Part shown: positions 16,881 to 25,286 of the stretch, one piece after another
How the letters are laid out: every line of letters begins with the position of its first letter
How positions within the stretch are numbered: the stretch's first letter is position 1
Assembly (NCBI GenBank): GCA_027314705.1
Contig: DAHVAJ010000036.1
Span: forward strand, 1-64,000
Reading direction: 5' to 3'
Source: Acidimicrobiaceae bacterium
GTDB lineage: Bacteria > Actinomycetota > Acidimicrobiia > Acidimicrobiales > RAAP-2
Length of the DNA: 64,000 nucleotides
Translations under genes and position numbers: made by a program
The notes under the pieces: model-generated
What the model was told of the DNA's origin: nothing
Databases searched by the model: none
The model's input: the letters and a program-made list of their open reading frames with translations, nothing else

Positions 16881-18566
16881 TCAGGTGCCAGGACGGAGGA
16901 ACCGGCCCTCCGGGTCCCAGCGGCGGAGCCGCTCGACCAGCGATCGGTCCGGGGCCTCGAGCTCGACCACCGACGGTGCCACCGCCAGGTCCCAGGGGCA
17001 CCGGCCCCGGACGGCCCCGATCCGCTCGGACACCGTGCCCGGGCCCGGGGCGACCGCCGTGAGGGCCAGCACGCCGGCGTCGTTCTTCTCGAAGAGGGCG
17101 AGGTCGGTGACGAGGGCCCGCACCCGGTGGCCCACCGAGGTGACGTAGGGGACGTCGGCGACCAGTCGGCGGGTGGTGAGCGTCGTCATGACCACGACCT
17201 CGTCGGCACTCGAAGCCACGTCGTTCCCGCCGCCCGACCCGACCAGGAAGACCTTGCCGGGGACGACGGTGGAGTTGATGTTGCCGTGGCGGTCGATCTG
17301 GGCCGCGCCGAGGCAGCCGATCAGGGTGGTCCCCGGTCCGCTGACCAGGGTGCCCAGCACCTGGTCGGCATCGCCCAGCATGAGTGCGGTGGGGAAGCTC
17401 CGGTGGTTGAACACGAACGGGTCGGCCGGGGTCGGCTGGTAGCCCCACAGCCCCAGCTCGGCCGTCAGGACCACGTCGGAGCCCTCCCCCCGGGCCAGCT
17501 CGACGGCGAGCCAGGCGGCCAGGTTGGCCACCCCGGCACCGGCCAACACGGCGTCGGCGCCGAGGTCGGTGATCCGCCCGGCCAGATAGCGGGCCCCGTG
17601 GACGGCGGCCGCCTCCCAGGCCACCACCGGGGCCTCGAGATCCGGCGGGTGGGCCGCCTCGTCGTCGCGCCACGAGTCGGGCGCCGCCCGCTTCCGCAGC
17701 CGCGCGATCCGCTCGGCGCCCAGGCGGTCGAGATACTCCTCCTGGTCGGCGGGGCCGAGGACCCAGCGGTCGATCCACTCGTCGAAGGCGTCGCCGTGGC
17801 TGGCCGCCCGGGCCTCGGCCCAGAACTCGAGGTCCTCGCCGTAGGGCTCGACCGGGGTGTCACGGGCGAAGAGGCCCCCGGGATGCGCCCCCATCGGCGT
17901 CTCGGCCAGGGCCAGCACCCGGTGCCCGGGGACCCGCACCAGGTGGGACCAGGGCCGGAGGTCGTCGACGACCCGGTCGACGGTGGCCACGACCCCGCGC
18001 TTGGCCGCCATCGCCCCCCAGACGCCCTCCAGGCCCGGGGCGTTGAAGGCAAGGTTGCCCTGGCGGTCGGCCACCGCCGCGTGGAGCAGGGTGATGTCAG
18101 GGGCGTAGGCCTCGAGCACCCCCACCTCGCCGAAGGGCGTCGCCACCCGCGCGTAACCCGGATTGTCGGCCATCGACGAGCCGGCCAGCGAGGCGGTGGT
18201 GGCGGCGGGCAGTCCGCGGGCGGCTGCTTCGAGGCGCTGGAGGAAAGTCAGGAACGACCAGTGCTCGACCTCGACCGATCCGTCGAGGTACGCCGAGGAA
18301 AACCAGGGATTGGGCGAGAAGTTCGGGAACACGTCACCGGAGTAGCCGGTGACGACCTTGGCGACGAGCCCGCCGCGGAAGAACAGGGCGCCCAGGCTCG
18401 ACAGGCTGAGCATGACCAGCGTGAAGGCGGGGTCCTTTCCCCACCACGCACGCACCAGGTGCCGGGCGCCGGCGGTCCACCGGGTGTGGTTGGTGACGAC
18501 GTGGACGGCATCGCCGGCGCGGACGTGGGCGACGGCCTCGTCGAGGGAGCAGACCTTGTCGGGCAT
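16881..18566 (-). CDS. two-domain CoA-transferase (fused family I A and B subunits)
   Basis: This 561-aa protein carries both halves of a family I CoA-transferase in one chain. The first half (DEAVAHVRAGDAVHV, then GYSGDVFPNFSPN) resembles GctA/AtoD-type subunits. The second half (from about residue 330) has the B-type signature LIGCLGAAQIDRHGNINST and GSGGGNDVASSADEVVV. It would move CoA between acyl-CoA and a free acid; glutaconate CoA-transferase-like members also act as ring-opening hydrolases. The ATG at MPDKVCSL is preferred because a TAGCTT hexamer lies 7 nt before it, as in other leaderless genes here. A longer start would overlap the divergent crotonase gene. Confidence 0.82.
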   Translation of the reverse strand: MPDKVCSLDEAVAHVRAGDAVHVVTNHTRWTAGARHLVRAWWGKDPAFTLVMLSLSSLGALFFRGGLVAKVVTGYSGDVFPNFSPNPWFSSAYLDGSVEVEHWSFLTFLQRLEAAARGLPAATTASLAGSSMADNPGYARVATPFGEVGVLEAYAPDITLLHAAVADRQGNLAFNAPGLEGVWGAMAAKRGVVATVDRVVDDLRPWSHLVRVPGHRVLALAETPMGAHPGGLFARDTPVEPYGEDLEFWAEARAASHGDAFDEWIDRWVLGPADQEEYLDRLGAERIARLRKRAAPDSWRDDEAAHPPDLEAPVVAWEAAAVHGARYLAGRITDLGADAVLAGAGVANLAAWLAVELARGEGSDVVLTAELGLWGYQPTPADPFVFNHRSFPTALMLGDADQVLGTLVSGPGTTLIGCLGAAQIDRHGNINSTVVPGKVFLVGSGGGNDVASSADEVVVMTTLTTRRLVADVPYVTSVGHRVRALVTDLALFEKNDAGVLALTAVAPGPGTVSERIGAVRGRCPWDLAVAPSVVELEAPDRSLVERLRRWDPEGRFLRPGT

Positions 18567-18573
18567 GCGCAGG

Positions 18574-18579
18574 AAGCTA
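18574..18579 (-). promoter_or_regulatory. leaderless-type -10 (TAGCTT) of the CoA-transferase
   Basis: On the minus strand TAGCTT is followed by 7 nt and the ATG. No Shine-Dalgarno is present. It stands back to back with the plus-strand hexamer at 18598-18603. Confidence 0.55.
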
Positions 18580-18597
18580 GTGGACGTCGCCCCCGGA

Positions 18598-18603
18598 TAG
18601 CAT
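18598..18603 (+). promoter_or_regulatory. leaderless-type -10 (TAGCAT) of the crotonase gene
   Basis: TAGCAT is followed by 6 nt and the ATG at 18610, with no Shine-Dalgarno. Transcription would start at or next to the start codon. Confidence 0.6.
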
Positions 18604-18609
18604 CCGGCG

Positions 18610-19413
18610 ATGATCAACTACGAGGTCGGCGACGACCATGTCGGACGTGTCACCCTGGACCGGCCCGAGGCCCGTAACGCCCTCACCGTCGAGATGCGCG
18701 ACGACCTGGTGGCCGCCCTGCGCGCCGCCCGGGCCGACGACCGGGTGCGGTCGCTCCTCGTGACCGGCACCGGTGACTCGTTCTGCGCCGGGATGGATCT
18801 TCGGGCCTCGACGGTCAGCCAGGCGGGGGTGGCCGGCTTCGATCCCCGCACCACCAGCGAAGCGCTGCGCATCGGCGTGCAGACCTTCATCCGGGAGCTC
18901 TGGGAACTGGACAAGCCGACGGTGGCGGCCGTCAACGGCACCGCCGTCGGCCCCGGGGCCCACCTGGCCCTGGCCTGCGACCTGGTCCTCGTGCAGCCCG
19001 GCACCCGGTTCATCTGGTCGTTCGCCCGCTGGGGGCTCGTGGTCGACGCCGGCGGGGCGTACCTCCTGCCCCGGCTGGTCGGGCTGCCCCGGGCCAAGGC
19101 CATGGTCCTGCTGGGCGAGGAGGTGGTGGGCGCCGACGCCGTGACCTCCGGGCTGGCCTATCGCTGCGCCGACTCGGTGGAGGCGCTGGCCACCGAGGCC
19201 GAGGCGCTGGCCGTCCGGCTGGCCGACGGCCCGACCCGGTCCCTCGGACTGTCCAAGCAGCTCCTGAACGCCACCTTCGAGACGGCCCTGCCGCTGGCGC
19301 TCGATCGCGAGGGTCACGCCCAGGCCCTGGCCGCGTGCTCCCCCGAGATGGCCGAGGGGATGGCCGCCTTCCGCGAGAAGCGGCCGCCCCGGTTCGCCGG
19401 ACCCGGCACCTGA
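18610..19413 (+). CDS. enoyl-CoA hydratase family protein
   Basis: This 267-aa crotonase is of normal length. It shows VTLDRPEARNALT, the oxyanion segment FCAGMDLRAS and the loop NGTAVGPGAHLALACDLVLV. The catalytic region reads FARWGLVVDAGGAY, which keeps the Gly/Asp/Gly arrangement of isomerase-type members instead of the two-Glu hydratase pattern, so an isomerase or hydrolase role is possible. The C-terminus MAEGMAAFREKRPPRF is typical. It is divergent from the CoA-transferase with a very short shared promoter region. Confidence 0.88.
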   Translation: MINYEVGDDHVGRVTLDRPEARNALTVEMRDDLVAALRAARADDRVRSLLVTGTGDSFCAGMDLRASTVSQAGVAGFDPRTTSEALRIGVQTFIRELWELDKPTVAAVNGTAVGPGAHLALACDLVLVQPGTRFIWSFARWGLVVDAGGAYLLPRLVGLPRAKAMVLLGEEVVGADAVTSGLAYRCADSVEALATEAEALAVRLADGPTRSLGLSKQLLNATFETALPLALDREGHAQALAACSPEMAEGMAAFREKRPPRFAGPGT

Positions 19414-19461
19414 GGGGACGACGGCGGGACGCGGCCCCTGCCGCCGGGCCCCGGGTCGGCC

Positions 19462-20724
19462 TCAGATGACCCCGTCGGCGCGGTGGCGCCCGAGCTCCGC
19501 ACCGGAGAGGCCCACCACCTGGCGCCACACCTCGTCGTTGTGCTCCCCGAGGAGCGGCGCGGGACGTGGTGCGGTCGGACGGCGACCGTCGAGGCGGGGG
19601 AAGGGCGCCTGCTGGAGGTGGGGCCCGGCCACGGGGTCGTCGACTTCCACCAGGTCGCCGCGGGCGGCGACGTGGGGATCGGCGAGGATGTCAGCGGCCG
19701 AGTAGGCCGTCCCCACCGGCACCTCGTGGGCGATGCAGGCCGCCTCGACGTCGGCCGCGGTGCGTGACGACGTCCATGCCGACACCAGGTCGTTGATCTC
19801 GTCGGAACGTGCCGCCCGCTTGGCCAGCGTCGACCACTCGGGGTCGTCGGCCAGCTCGGGCCGGTCCATGGCGGTGCAGAGGCGCCGGAAGTTGACGTTG
19901 GAGCCGGCCACGATGCACACGAAGGTGCCGTCCGCCGTGGGGTAGTTGTCGAGTGGGGCAGAGGCGGCCATCCTGTTGCCCTCCCGCTCCCGGGTCATGC
20001 CCAGGCGGTCCTGGGCGGCCACCGTCCACTCGAGCACCCGGAGGATCGACCCGTAGAGCGGGGCGTCGACCACGCCACCCGCGCCGGTGCCCCCGGGCCC
20101 GTCCCGCCGGTACAGGGCGGCGTTGACGGCCGCGGCGGCGAAGGTGCCGGTCAGGTAGTCGGAGATCGACACACCCGGCCGGACCGGTGGGCGGTCGGGG
20201 TACCCGGTCAGGTGGAGCAGTCCGCCGTAGGCGATGCCCATCCGATCGAGGCCGGTGCGGCCGGAGTACGGCCCGTCCTGGCCGAAGACGCTGATGCGGG
20301 CCCACACCAGCCGGGGATCGCAGTCGCCGGGGGCGATGGCCCACGCCTCCATGGCCCCGGGGCGGAAGTTCTCGCACACCACATCGGCCGTGGCGACCAG
20401 GCGGCGGAACAGCTCCTGGCCGGCGGGCCGACGGAGGTCGAGGGTGATCCCCTTGCGCCCGCGGCCTTCCACGGCCCACCACATCGAGTAGTCGGTTCCC
20501 TCGGCCCCGGCCGGGACGAAGGGTCCGATGGTGCGCATGAAGTCCCCGCCCCTCGGGTCCTCGACCTTGATGACCTCGGCGCCCATCTCGCCGAGCAGCC
20601 CGGCGCAGAACGGAGCGCTGATCCGGGTGCCGACGTCGATCACCCGGATCCCGGCCAGCGGGGGCCGGTCACCCGCTGCCGCGTCGGCCACGCCGTGGGC
20701 CCGGTCGGCCGGTGTGCTCGCCAC
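19462..20724 (-). CDS. CaiB/BaiF family CoA-transferase
   Basis: This 420-aa family III CoA-transferase has the N-terminal LAGIRVIDVGTRISAPFC, the LGEMGAEVIKVEDP motif, the CoA-binding YSMWWAVEGRGRKGITLDL and ENFRPGAMEAWAI. It moves CoA between acids through an aspartyl thioester or anhydride intermediate. The GTG start (MASTPADRAHG) lies only 2 nt after the stop of the upstream crotonase gene, so it is translationally coupled. With the crotonase and acyl-CoA dehydrogenase above it (21561 and 20727), it forms a three-gene operon that would activate an acid and oxidise and hydrate it. Confidence 0.88.
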   Translation of the reverse strand: MASTPADRAHGVADAAAGDRPPLAGIRVIDVGTRISAPFCAGLLGEMGAEVIKVEDPRGGDFMRTIGPFVPAGAEGTDYSMWWAVEGRGRKGITLDLRRPAGQELFRRLVATADVVCENFRPGAMEAWAIAPGDCDPRLVWARISVFGQDGPYSGRTGLDRMGIAYGGLLHLTGYPDRPPVRPGVSISDYLTGTFAAAAVNAALYRRDGPGGTGAGGVVDAPLYGSILRVLEWTVAAQDRLGMTREREGNRMAASAPLDNYPTADGTFVCIVAGSNVNFRRLCTAMDRPELADDPEWSTLAKRAARSDEINDLVSAWTSSRTAADVEAACIAHEVPVGTAYSAADILADPHVAARGDLVEVDDPVAGPHLQQAPFPRLDGRRPTAPRPAPLLGEHNDEVWRQVVGLSGAELGRHRADGVI

Positions 20725-20726
20725 GG

Positions 20727-21554
20727 TCAGTCGCGGTGCTCGGCGAAGACCTCGGACATCGACTGCTTCCCCTGGCGGGCCCGGAGCGCCGAGGTGGCCG
20801 TCTCCGTGTTGTGCATCCAGTGGTGGGCCATGAAGTGGTACTTCCACGACGCGTCCTTGCCCATGAAGGTGGCCGTCTGGTTGAGCGAGTCCTTGACGAC
20901 CTGGGCGGTGGCCGGGGGCACCAGAGCCACCCGGTCGGCCAGCTCCTCCACCCGTTCGGTGAGCTCGGCCCGGGGCACCACGCGGTTGACCAAGCCCAGG
21001 CGCCACGCCTCCTGGGCGTCGATCTTCTCGCCGGTGAAGAGGAACTCCTTGGCCTTGCGCACACCGAGCTCCCACGGTTCGACCAGCAACTCCACGCCGG
21101 CCCCGGTCATCCGGAGCACCGGGTTCTGGAAGGTGGCGTCGTCGGCGGCCACGATCAGGTCGCACATGCAGGCCAGCATCATGCCGGCGGCCACGCACGC
21201 CCCCTGCACGGCGGCGATGGTCGGCTTGCGGAACGAGTACAGGCGCTTGCACCGGTCGACGTACATCACCTGCTCGTGGCGGAACTTGCCCTCGGGCGTG
21301 TCCCGCATCTTCCGCCACTCGTCGGGCTCGGTGTCGCCCACGAGCGCCTTCAGGTCGTGGCCCGACGAGAAGTGCCTTCCCGCTCCGGCCAGGATGACCA
21401 CCCGCACCTCGTCGTCGGCGTCCGCCAGGTCCAACGCGTGGTCGATGCCGTCGATCAGCTCGGTGTCCTGGGCGTTGGCCACGTCCGGCCGGTTCATGGT
21501 GACGGTGGCCACATGGCCACGTGTGCCGTAGAGGACCACCTTGTCATCGTCCAC
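20727..21554 (-). CDS. enoyl-CoA hydratase/isomerase family protein
   Basis: This 275-aa crotonase shows TVTMNRPDVANAQD, the oxyanion segment FSSGHDLKAL and the loop VAAGMMLACMCDLIVAADD. Like the protein at 330-1259 it has a region rich in basic and aromatic residues before the second oxyanion loop (VDRCKRLYSFRKPT), an unusual active-site segment (GVELLVEPWELG) and a C-terminal His/Trp-rich helix (HHWMHNTE). The two are probably paralogues of one subfamily. The GTG start is 6 nt after the acyl-CoA dehydrogenase stop, so they are one operon. Confidence 0.88.
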   Translation of the reverse strand: MDDDKVVLYGTRGHVATVTMNRPDVANAQDTELIDGIDHALDLADADDEVRVVILAGAGRHFSSGHDLKALVGDTEPDEWRKMRDTPEGKFRHEQVMYVDRCKRLYSFRKPTIAAVQGACVAAGMMLACMCDLIVAADDATFQNPVLRMTGAGVELLVEPWELGVRKAKEFLFTGEKIDAQEAWRLGLVNRVVPRAELTERVEELADRVALVPPATAQVVKDSLNQTATFMGKDASWKYHFMAHHWMHNTETATSALRARQGKQSMSEVFAEHRD

Positions 21555-21560
21555 TGGGGA

Positions 21561-22766
21561 TCACACTCCTGTCCTGGCTGGCGCGGCGCGTTCGGGCCTG
21601 GGCAGACCCAGCACCCGCTCGCCGAGGATGGTCCGCTGGATCTCGTTGGTGCCGGCCCACACCGATGACGCCTGGTAGTACAGCCACGACCGCTGCCACT
21701 CGCCGCCACCCGGGTTGCCGTCGGCGCCCCTGCCCAGGGGCGAGGCGTCACCGAGGACCGCCATGGCCGTGTCGTGGAACCGCTTGCTCATCTCGCTCCA
21801 GTAGAGCTTCAGTGCGCTGCCCTCGGGCCCGGGGTCCTGGTCCTTGGACAGCCGGCTGATGCTTCGGAGATTGTGGAGCTGGAAGATCTTGACCTCGACG
21901 TAGGCCTGGGCCAGACGCTGGCGCAGGCGCACGTCGTCCAGGGCGCCGGTCGCCGCCGCCAGGCGGAGGATCTCCTCCAGGAGCTGCACGTGGATGACCA
22001 ACTGGCGGGGGTTGGTGCCCCGTTCGTGGGAGAGGGTGGCGTTGGCCACGCCCCAGCCCTCGTGCTCCGGCCCGATCAGCTGGTCGGCGGGCACGAACAC
22101 CCCCGACAGGAAGACCTCGTTGAACTCCGCCTCGCCGGTGAGCTGGACCAGGGGACGGACCTCGACCCCGGGGGCATGCATGTCGACCACCAGATAGGAG
22201 ATGCCCCGGTGCTTCTCGGCCTCGGGATCGCTGCGGGCCAGGCAGACCCCCCAGTCGGCGAATTGGGCGTAGGACGTCCACACCTTCTGGCCGTCCAGCA
22301 CCCAGCCGCCCTCGACGGCAGTGGCCCGGGTCGTCACCCCGGCCAGGTCGCTCCCGGCTCCGGGCTCGCTGAACAGCTGGCACCAGAGCGAGTCGGCGGT
22401 CAGGATGCCCGGGAGCCACCGGGCCTTCTGCTCCTCGGTCCCGTGGGCCAGGAGCGTGGGCCCGGCCAGGTTGATCCCGATCCGTCCCACCATCTCGGGC
22501 GCCCTGGCCCGGGCCAGCTCCTCCTGGACGATGAAGTGCTCGGTCGGGCCGCCGCCCCGCCCGCCGTAGGCCTCGGGCCACGTCACGCCCACCCAGCGGT
22601 CGGCGGCCAGCGACGCCTGCCATCGGCGCCCGAACGTCACTTCGTCGGCGAGGTCGTCGAAGCGTGGGGGCAGCCCCTGGCCGTACTCCCACGGAAGGTG
22701 CTCGTAGAGCCACGACCGGATGTCCGCCCGGAGGTGCACCTCGGCCGGGGCCGGACTCAGGTCCAC
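21561..22766 (-). CDS. acyl-CoA dehydrogenase, FadE-type subunit
   Basis: This 401-aa flavoprotein carries the beta-domain motif CQLFSEPGAGSDLAG, the FAD-binding VWTSYAQFADWG and the C-terminal WAGTNEIQRTILGERV. The YEGT-type catalytic Glu position is Ala (WAGT). It is 50 bp from a divergent, shorter acyl-CoA dehydrogenase (22810-23889). Such long/short pairs form alpha2-beta2 heterotetramers in actinobacterial steroid side-chain oxidation, and this pair may do the same. The GTG start has no clear ribosome site, but a TAGTAT hexamer lies about 30 nt upstream and overlaps the promoter of the divergent gene. Confidence 0.87.
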   Translation of the reverse strand: MDLSPAPAEVHLRADIRSWLYEHLPWEYGQGLPPRFDDLADEVTFGRRWQASLAADRWVGVTWPEAYGGRGGGPTEHFIVQEELARARAPEMVGRIGINLAGPTLLAHGTEEQKARWLPGILTADSLWCQLFSEPGAGSDLAGVTTRATAVEGGWVLDGQKVWTSYAQFADWGVCLARSDPEAEKHRGISYLVVDMHAPGVEVRPLVQLTGEAEFNEVFLSGVFVPADQLIGPEHEGWGVANATLSHERGTNPRQLVIHVQLLEEILRLAAATGALDDVRLRQRLAQAYVEVKIFQLHNLRSISRLSKDQDPGPEGSALKLYWSEMSKRFHDTAMAVLGDASPLGRGADGNPGGGEWQRSWLYYQASSVWAGTNEIQRTILGERVLGLPRPERAAPARTGV

Positions 22767-22796
22767 GTGGCCCTCTCGCTCGGTGACATCGGCGTC

Positions 22797-22803
22797 ATAC
22801 TAT
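22797..22803. promoter_or_regulatory. overlapping divergent -10 elements (ATACTAT)
   Basis: Read on the plus strand, TACTAT (22798-22803) is 6 nt before the ATG at 22810. Read on the minus strand, TAGTAT (22797-22802) is about 30 nt before the GTG at 22766. The two share 5 bp, so the two dehydrogenase promoters cannot be occupied at the same time. Confidence 0.55.
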
Positions 22804-22809
22804 CGAGCC

Positions 22810-23889
22810 ATGGACTTCGACCTCTCGGGCGACCAGCGGGAACTGCAGGAGGCGGCCCGGCATCTGCTCGACGACCGTTCGGGCCCGACCCAGGTGCGCG
22901 AGCACCTTGCGTCGGGCCAACCGTGCGACCGGGCGCTGTGGGAGGCGATGGCCGAGCAGGGATGGTGCGCCGTCGCCGTGCCCGAGGACGAGGGTGGGCT
23001 CGGGCTCGGTTGGGTCGAGGGCGCCGTCCTGCTCGAGGAGGTCGGCCGCCACGTGGCCCCGGTCCCCCTCGCCCCGCAGCTGGTCACCCTCGCCGCGCTG
23101 ACGGGGCTCGCCGGGCACGACGGCCTGCGCGAGGGACTGCTGTCGGGATCAGCGCTCGGCGCGGTGGCCTGGACGGCGGGCGCGGACGGCGTGGCCCGCG
23201 CCGGCGGGCCCGAGGCACCCGAGCTGTCCGGTCGACTGGGCCCGGTCGAGGGGGCGACCGTCGCCGACGTCCTGGTGGTGGTGGTGCCCGACGGCGTCTA
23301 CCTGGTCGACCTGGCGGCCGTCGGCCGGCCCCGGGCGCAGCCCGCCATGGACCTGACCCGCACCCTGTCGTGGGTGGACCTCGACGCCACGCCGTCCCTT
23401 CGCATCGGCGGTGCCGAGGCGTCCGGACGCCTCGGTGGTCTCGGCGCCCTGGCCATGTCGGCGGAGCTGCTCGGCAGCAGCGGCCGCGTGCTCGAGTTGG
23501 CCACCCAGTACGCCAAGGACCGGATCCAGTTCGGGGTGCCCATCGGGAGTTTCCAGGCGGTCAAGCACCGCTGCGCCGACATGCTGGTCGACGTGGAGGG
23601 CATGCGCTCGGCCACCTGGTACGCGGCCTGGGCCGCCTCGACGGTCGAGCCCGGCTGGCAGCTGGCCGCGTCCACGGCCAAGGTCTGGTGCGCCGACGCC
23701 TCCAAGCGGGTGATGGCCTCGGGCCTGCAGGTCCATGGCGGGATCGGGTTCACCTGGGAGCACGACCTGCACCTCTATATCAAACGGGCCCAGTACGCCC
23801 AGCTCGCCTACGGCGACGCCGCCCACCACCGCTCGACCCTGGCCGCCGGCCTGCGGTCGCTCGTGGATGCGGGGACCGGTGTGATGTGA
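22810..23889 (+). CDS. acyl-CoA dehydrogenase, short FadE-type subunit
   Basis: This 359-aa protein has the N-terminal helical domain (FDLSGDQRELQEAARHLL) and the C-terminal helical domain (YAKDRIQFGVPIGSFQAVKH, GLQVHGGIGFTWEHDLHLY). The middle beta domain is short and lacks the conserved EPGAGSD FAD loop. It also lacks the terminal YEGT signature. This pattern matches the smaller, partner-dependent subunit of heteromeric acyl-CoA dehydrogenases, and the divergent 401-aa protein is the obvious partner. The ATG has no ribosome site; TACTAT lies 6 nt upstream, pointing to a leaderless transcript. Confidence 0.87.
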   Translation: MDFDLSGDQRELQEAARHLLDDRSGPTQVREHLASGQPCDRALWEAMAEQGWCAVAVPEDEGGLGLGWVEGAVLLEEVGRHVAPVPLAPQLVTLAALTGLAGHDGLREGLLSGSALGAVAWTAGADGVARAGGPEAPELSGRLGPVEGATVADVLVVVVPDGVYLVDLAAVGRPRAQPAMDLTRTLSWVDLDATPSLRIGGAEASGRLGGLGALAMSAELLGSSGRVLELATQYAKDRIQFGVPIGSFQAVKHRCADMLVDVEGMRSATWYAAWAASTVEPGWQLAASTAKVWCADASKRVMASGLQVHGGIGFTWEHDLHLYIKRAQYAQLAYGDAAHHRSTLAAGLRSLVDAGTGVM

Positions 23890-24034
23890 GCCGTGCCGCG
23901 ACGCGCCACCGGCCCTCGACGTCGTAGCGGGGAGCCCCACGGCCACCCAGGCCGGTGTGGGCGAGCGAGGTCGTGGCTATCATCCGGCGAACGCCTCCCT
24001 CCCGGGGAGCGTGTCGACGGATCGGAGCATGGCG

Positions 24035-24919
24035 ATGGGCCGTCCGGAGTTCTTCCTCTACCTCCCCCAGATCCGGCTGGACGTCGACGCCGTCTGCGAG
24101 CGTGCGTCGGCCGCCGAGGGGAGCGGGTTCACCGGCATCGCCTTCATGGACCACCTGGTGCCGCCGCTGGCCGAGACGTCTCCGATGCTGGAGGCGATGA
24201 CCCTCGCCACCTGGGTGGCCGCCCGGACGACCGACCTCGTGGTCAGCCACCTGGTGCTGTGCGACGCCTTCCGTCACCCCGCCGTCCTGGCGCGCCAGGC
24301 CGTCACCCTCGACCACGCGTCGGGGGGACGGTTCGAACTGGCCGTGGGATGGGGATCGGTCCCCGACGAGCTGGTCGCCTTCGGGCTGACCACCGACGCC
24401 CCTCCCGTCCGCATCGAGCGCCTCGACGAGAGCCTCACCCTGATCCGCGCCCTGTGGAGCGGTGAGCCCGTGGTGCTCCACGGCCGGCACTTCGACGTCG
24501 ACTGCGCCGGACAGCAGCCCACGCCGCGCACGTCGATCCCGGTGGTCGTGGGCGGTGCCGGACCGGGGACCCTCGCGCTGGTCCGTCGCCACGCCGACTG
24601 GTGGAACCTGCCCGTCTACGCCCACGACCGCCTGGAGGAGCTGCGGCCGGCGGTGGGGGCGGCCCGTGTCTCGACGCAGCACCTCGTGGCCCTCGTACCG
24701 GCCGGCGCGGACCGGGAGCCCGTCGTGGCCCTGGCCCGGCACCGGTTCGGGGGGATGGCCGCCGACCTGTTGGCCGGAACCGGCGACGAGCTGGCGGCGG
24801 CGTTCACCGCGTGGCACGACCGGGGCGTCGACCGGTTCTACGTGTGGTTCGCCGACTTCGCCCCGGTCGCGACGCTCGAGGCGTTCGGCGCCGAGGTCAT
24901 CGCCGCGATGAGCGGCTGA
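24035..24919 (+). CDS. LLM class (F420-type) oxidoreductase
   Basis: This 294-aa TIM-barrel protein belongs to the luciferase-like monooxygenase superfamily. It shows the N-terminal strand FFLYLPQIRLD, GFTGIAFMDHL, the family segment HPAVLARQAVTLDHASGGRFELAVGWG and RIERLDESLTLIRALW. Actinobacterial members with this architecture mostly use coenzyme F420, sometimes FMN. The reaction cannot be predicted. Two in-frame ATGs lie close together; 24035 is chosen because GGAG sits 7 nt before it, while 24029 is only 1 nt from that site. It follows the short acyl-CoA dehydrogenase by 145 bp on the same strand. Confidence 0.83.
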   Translation: MGRPEFFLYLPQIRLDVDAVCERASAAEGSGFTGIAFMDHLVPPLAETSPMLEAMTLATWVAARTTDLVVSHLVLCDAFRHPAVLARQAVTLDHASGGRFELAVGWGSVPDELVAFGLTTDAPPVRIERLDESLTLIRALWSGEPVVLHGRHFDVDCAGQQPTPRTSIPVVVGGAGPGTLALVRRHADWWNLPVYAHDRLEELRPAVGAARVSTQHLVALVPAGADREPVVALARHRFGGMAADLLAGTGDELAAAFTAWHDRGVDRFYVWFADFAPVATLEAFGAEVIAAMSG

Positions 24920-25286
24920 CCGGGTCCTCCATGGTCCCGGCCGACCGGGCCCCCGTGGTCACCGAGGTCGTCGAGGACACCGCCGATGGTGGCCAGGAGC
25001 CCAGGCCAGGGTGCGGCGCCTCGCGTCGCGACCGGTCACCGGACGGGGTCGAAGGCCCGGGCACGGGCGCGGTCCCGCGGTGGGCGGTGGCCACCGGGTG
25101 GCGTCCGGGGCCTGACGGGCCGGCCGCAGGGTGGGGCTGCCCGCGCCCGAGGGCCGGTCCGGAGGGGTGCCCACCAGGACGGCGCGTCGAGACGGCGAGA
25201 GACGACCGGGAACAGGCGAACGCCGGCGATGCGCCCACCGACCGGAGGAACGGGCAGGCCCGCGGAGCGACCTCTGCGGCCGACCG
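24920..25286. other. intergenic region without a supported gene
   Basis: 367 bp between convergent genes. A plus-strand open frame begins plausibly near 24931 but turns into low-complexity Arg/Gly/Pro sequence with no domain. I see no strong hairpin, promoter or RNA. Confidence 0.5.
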
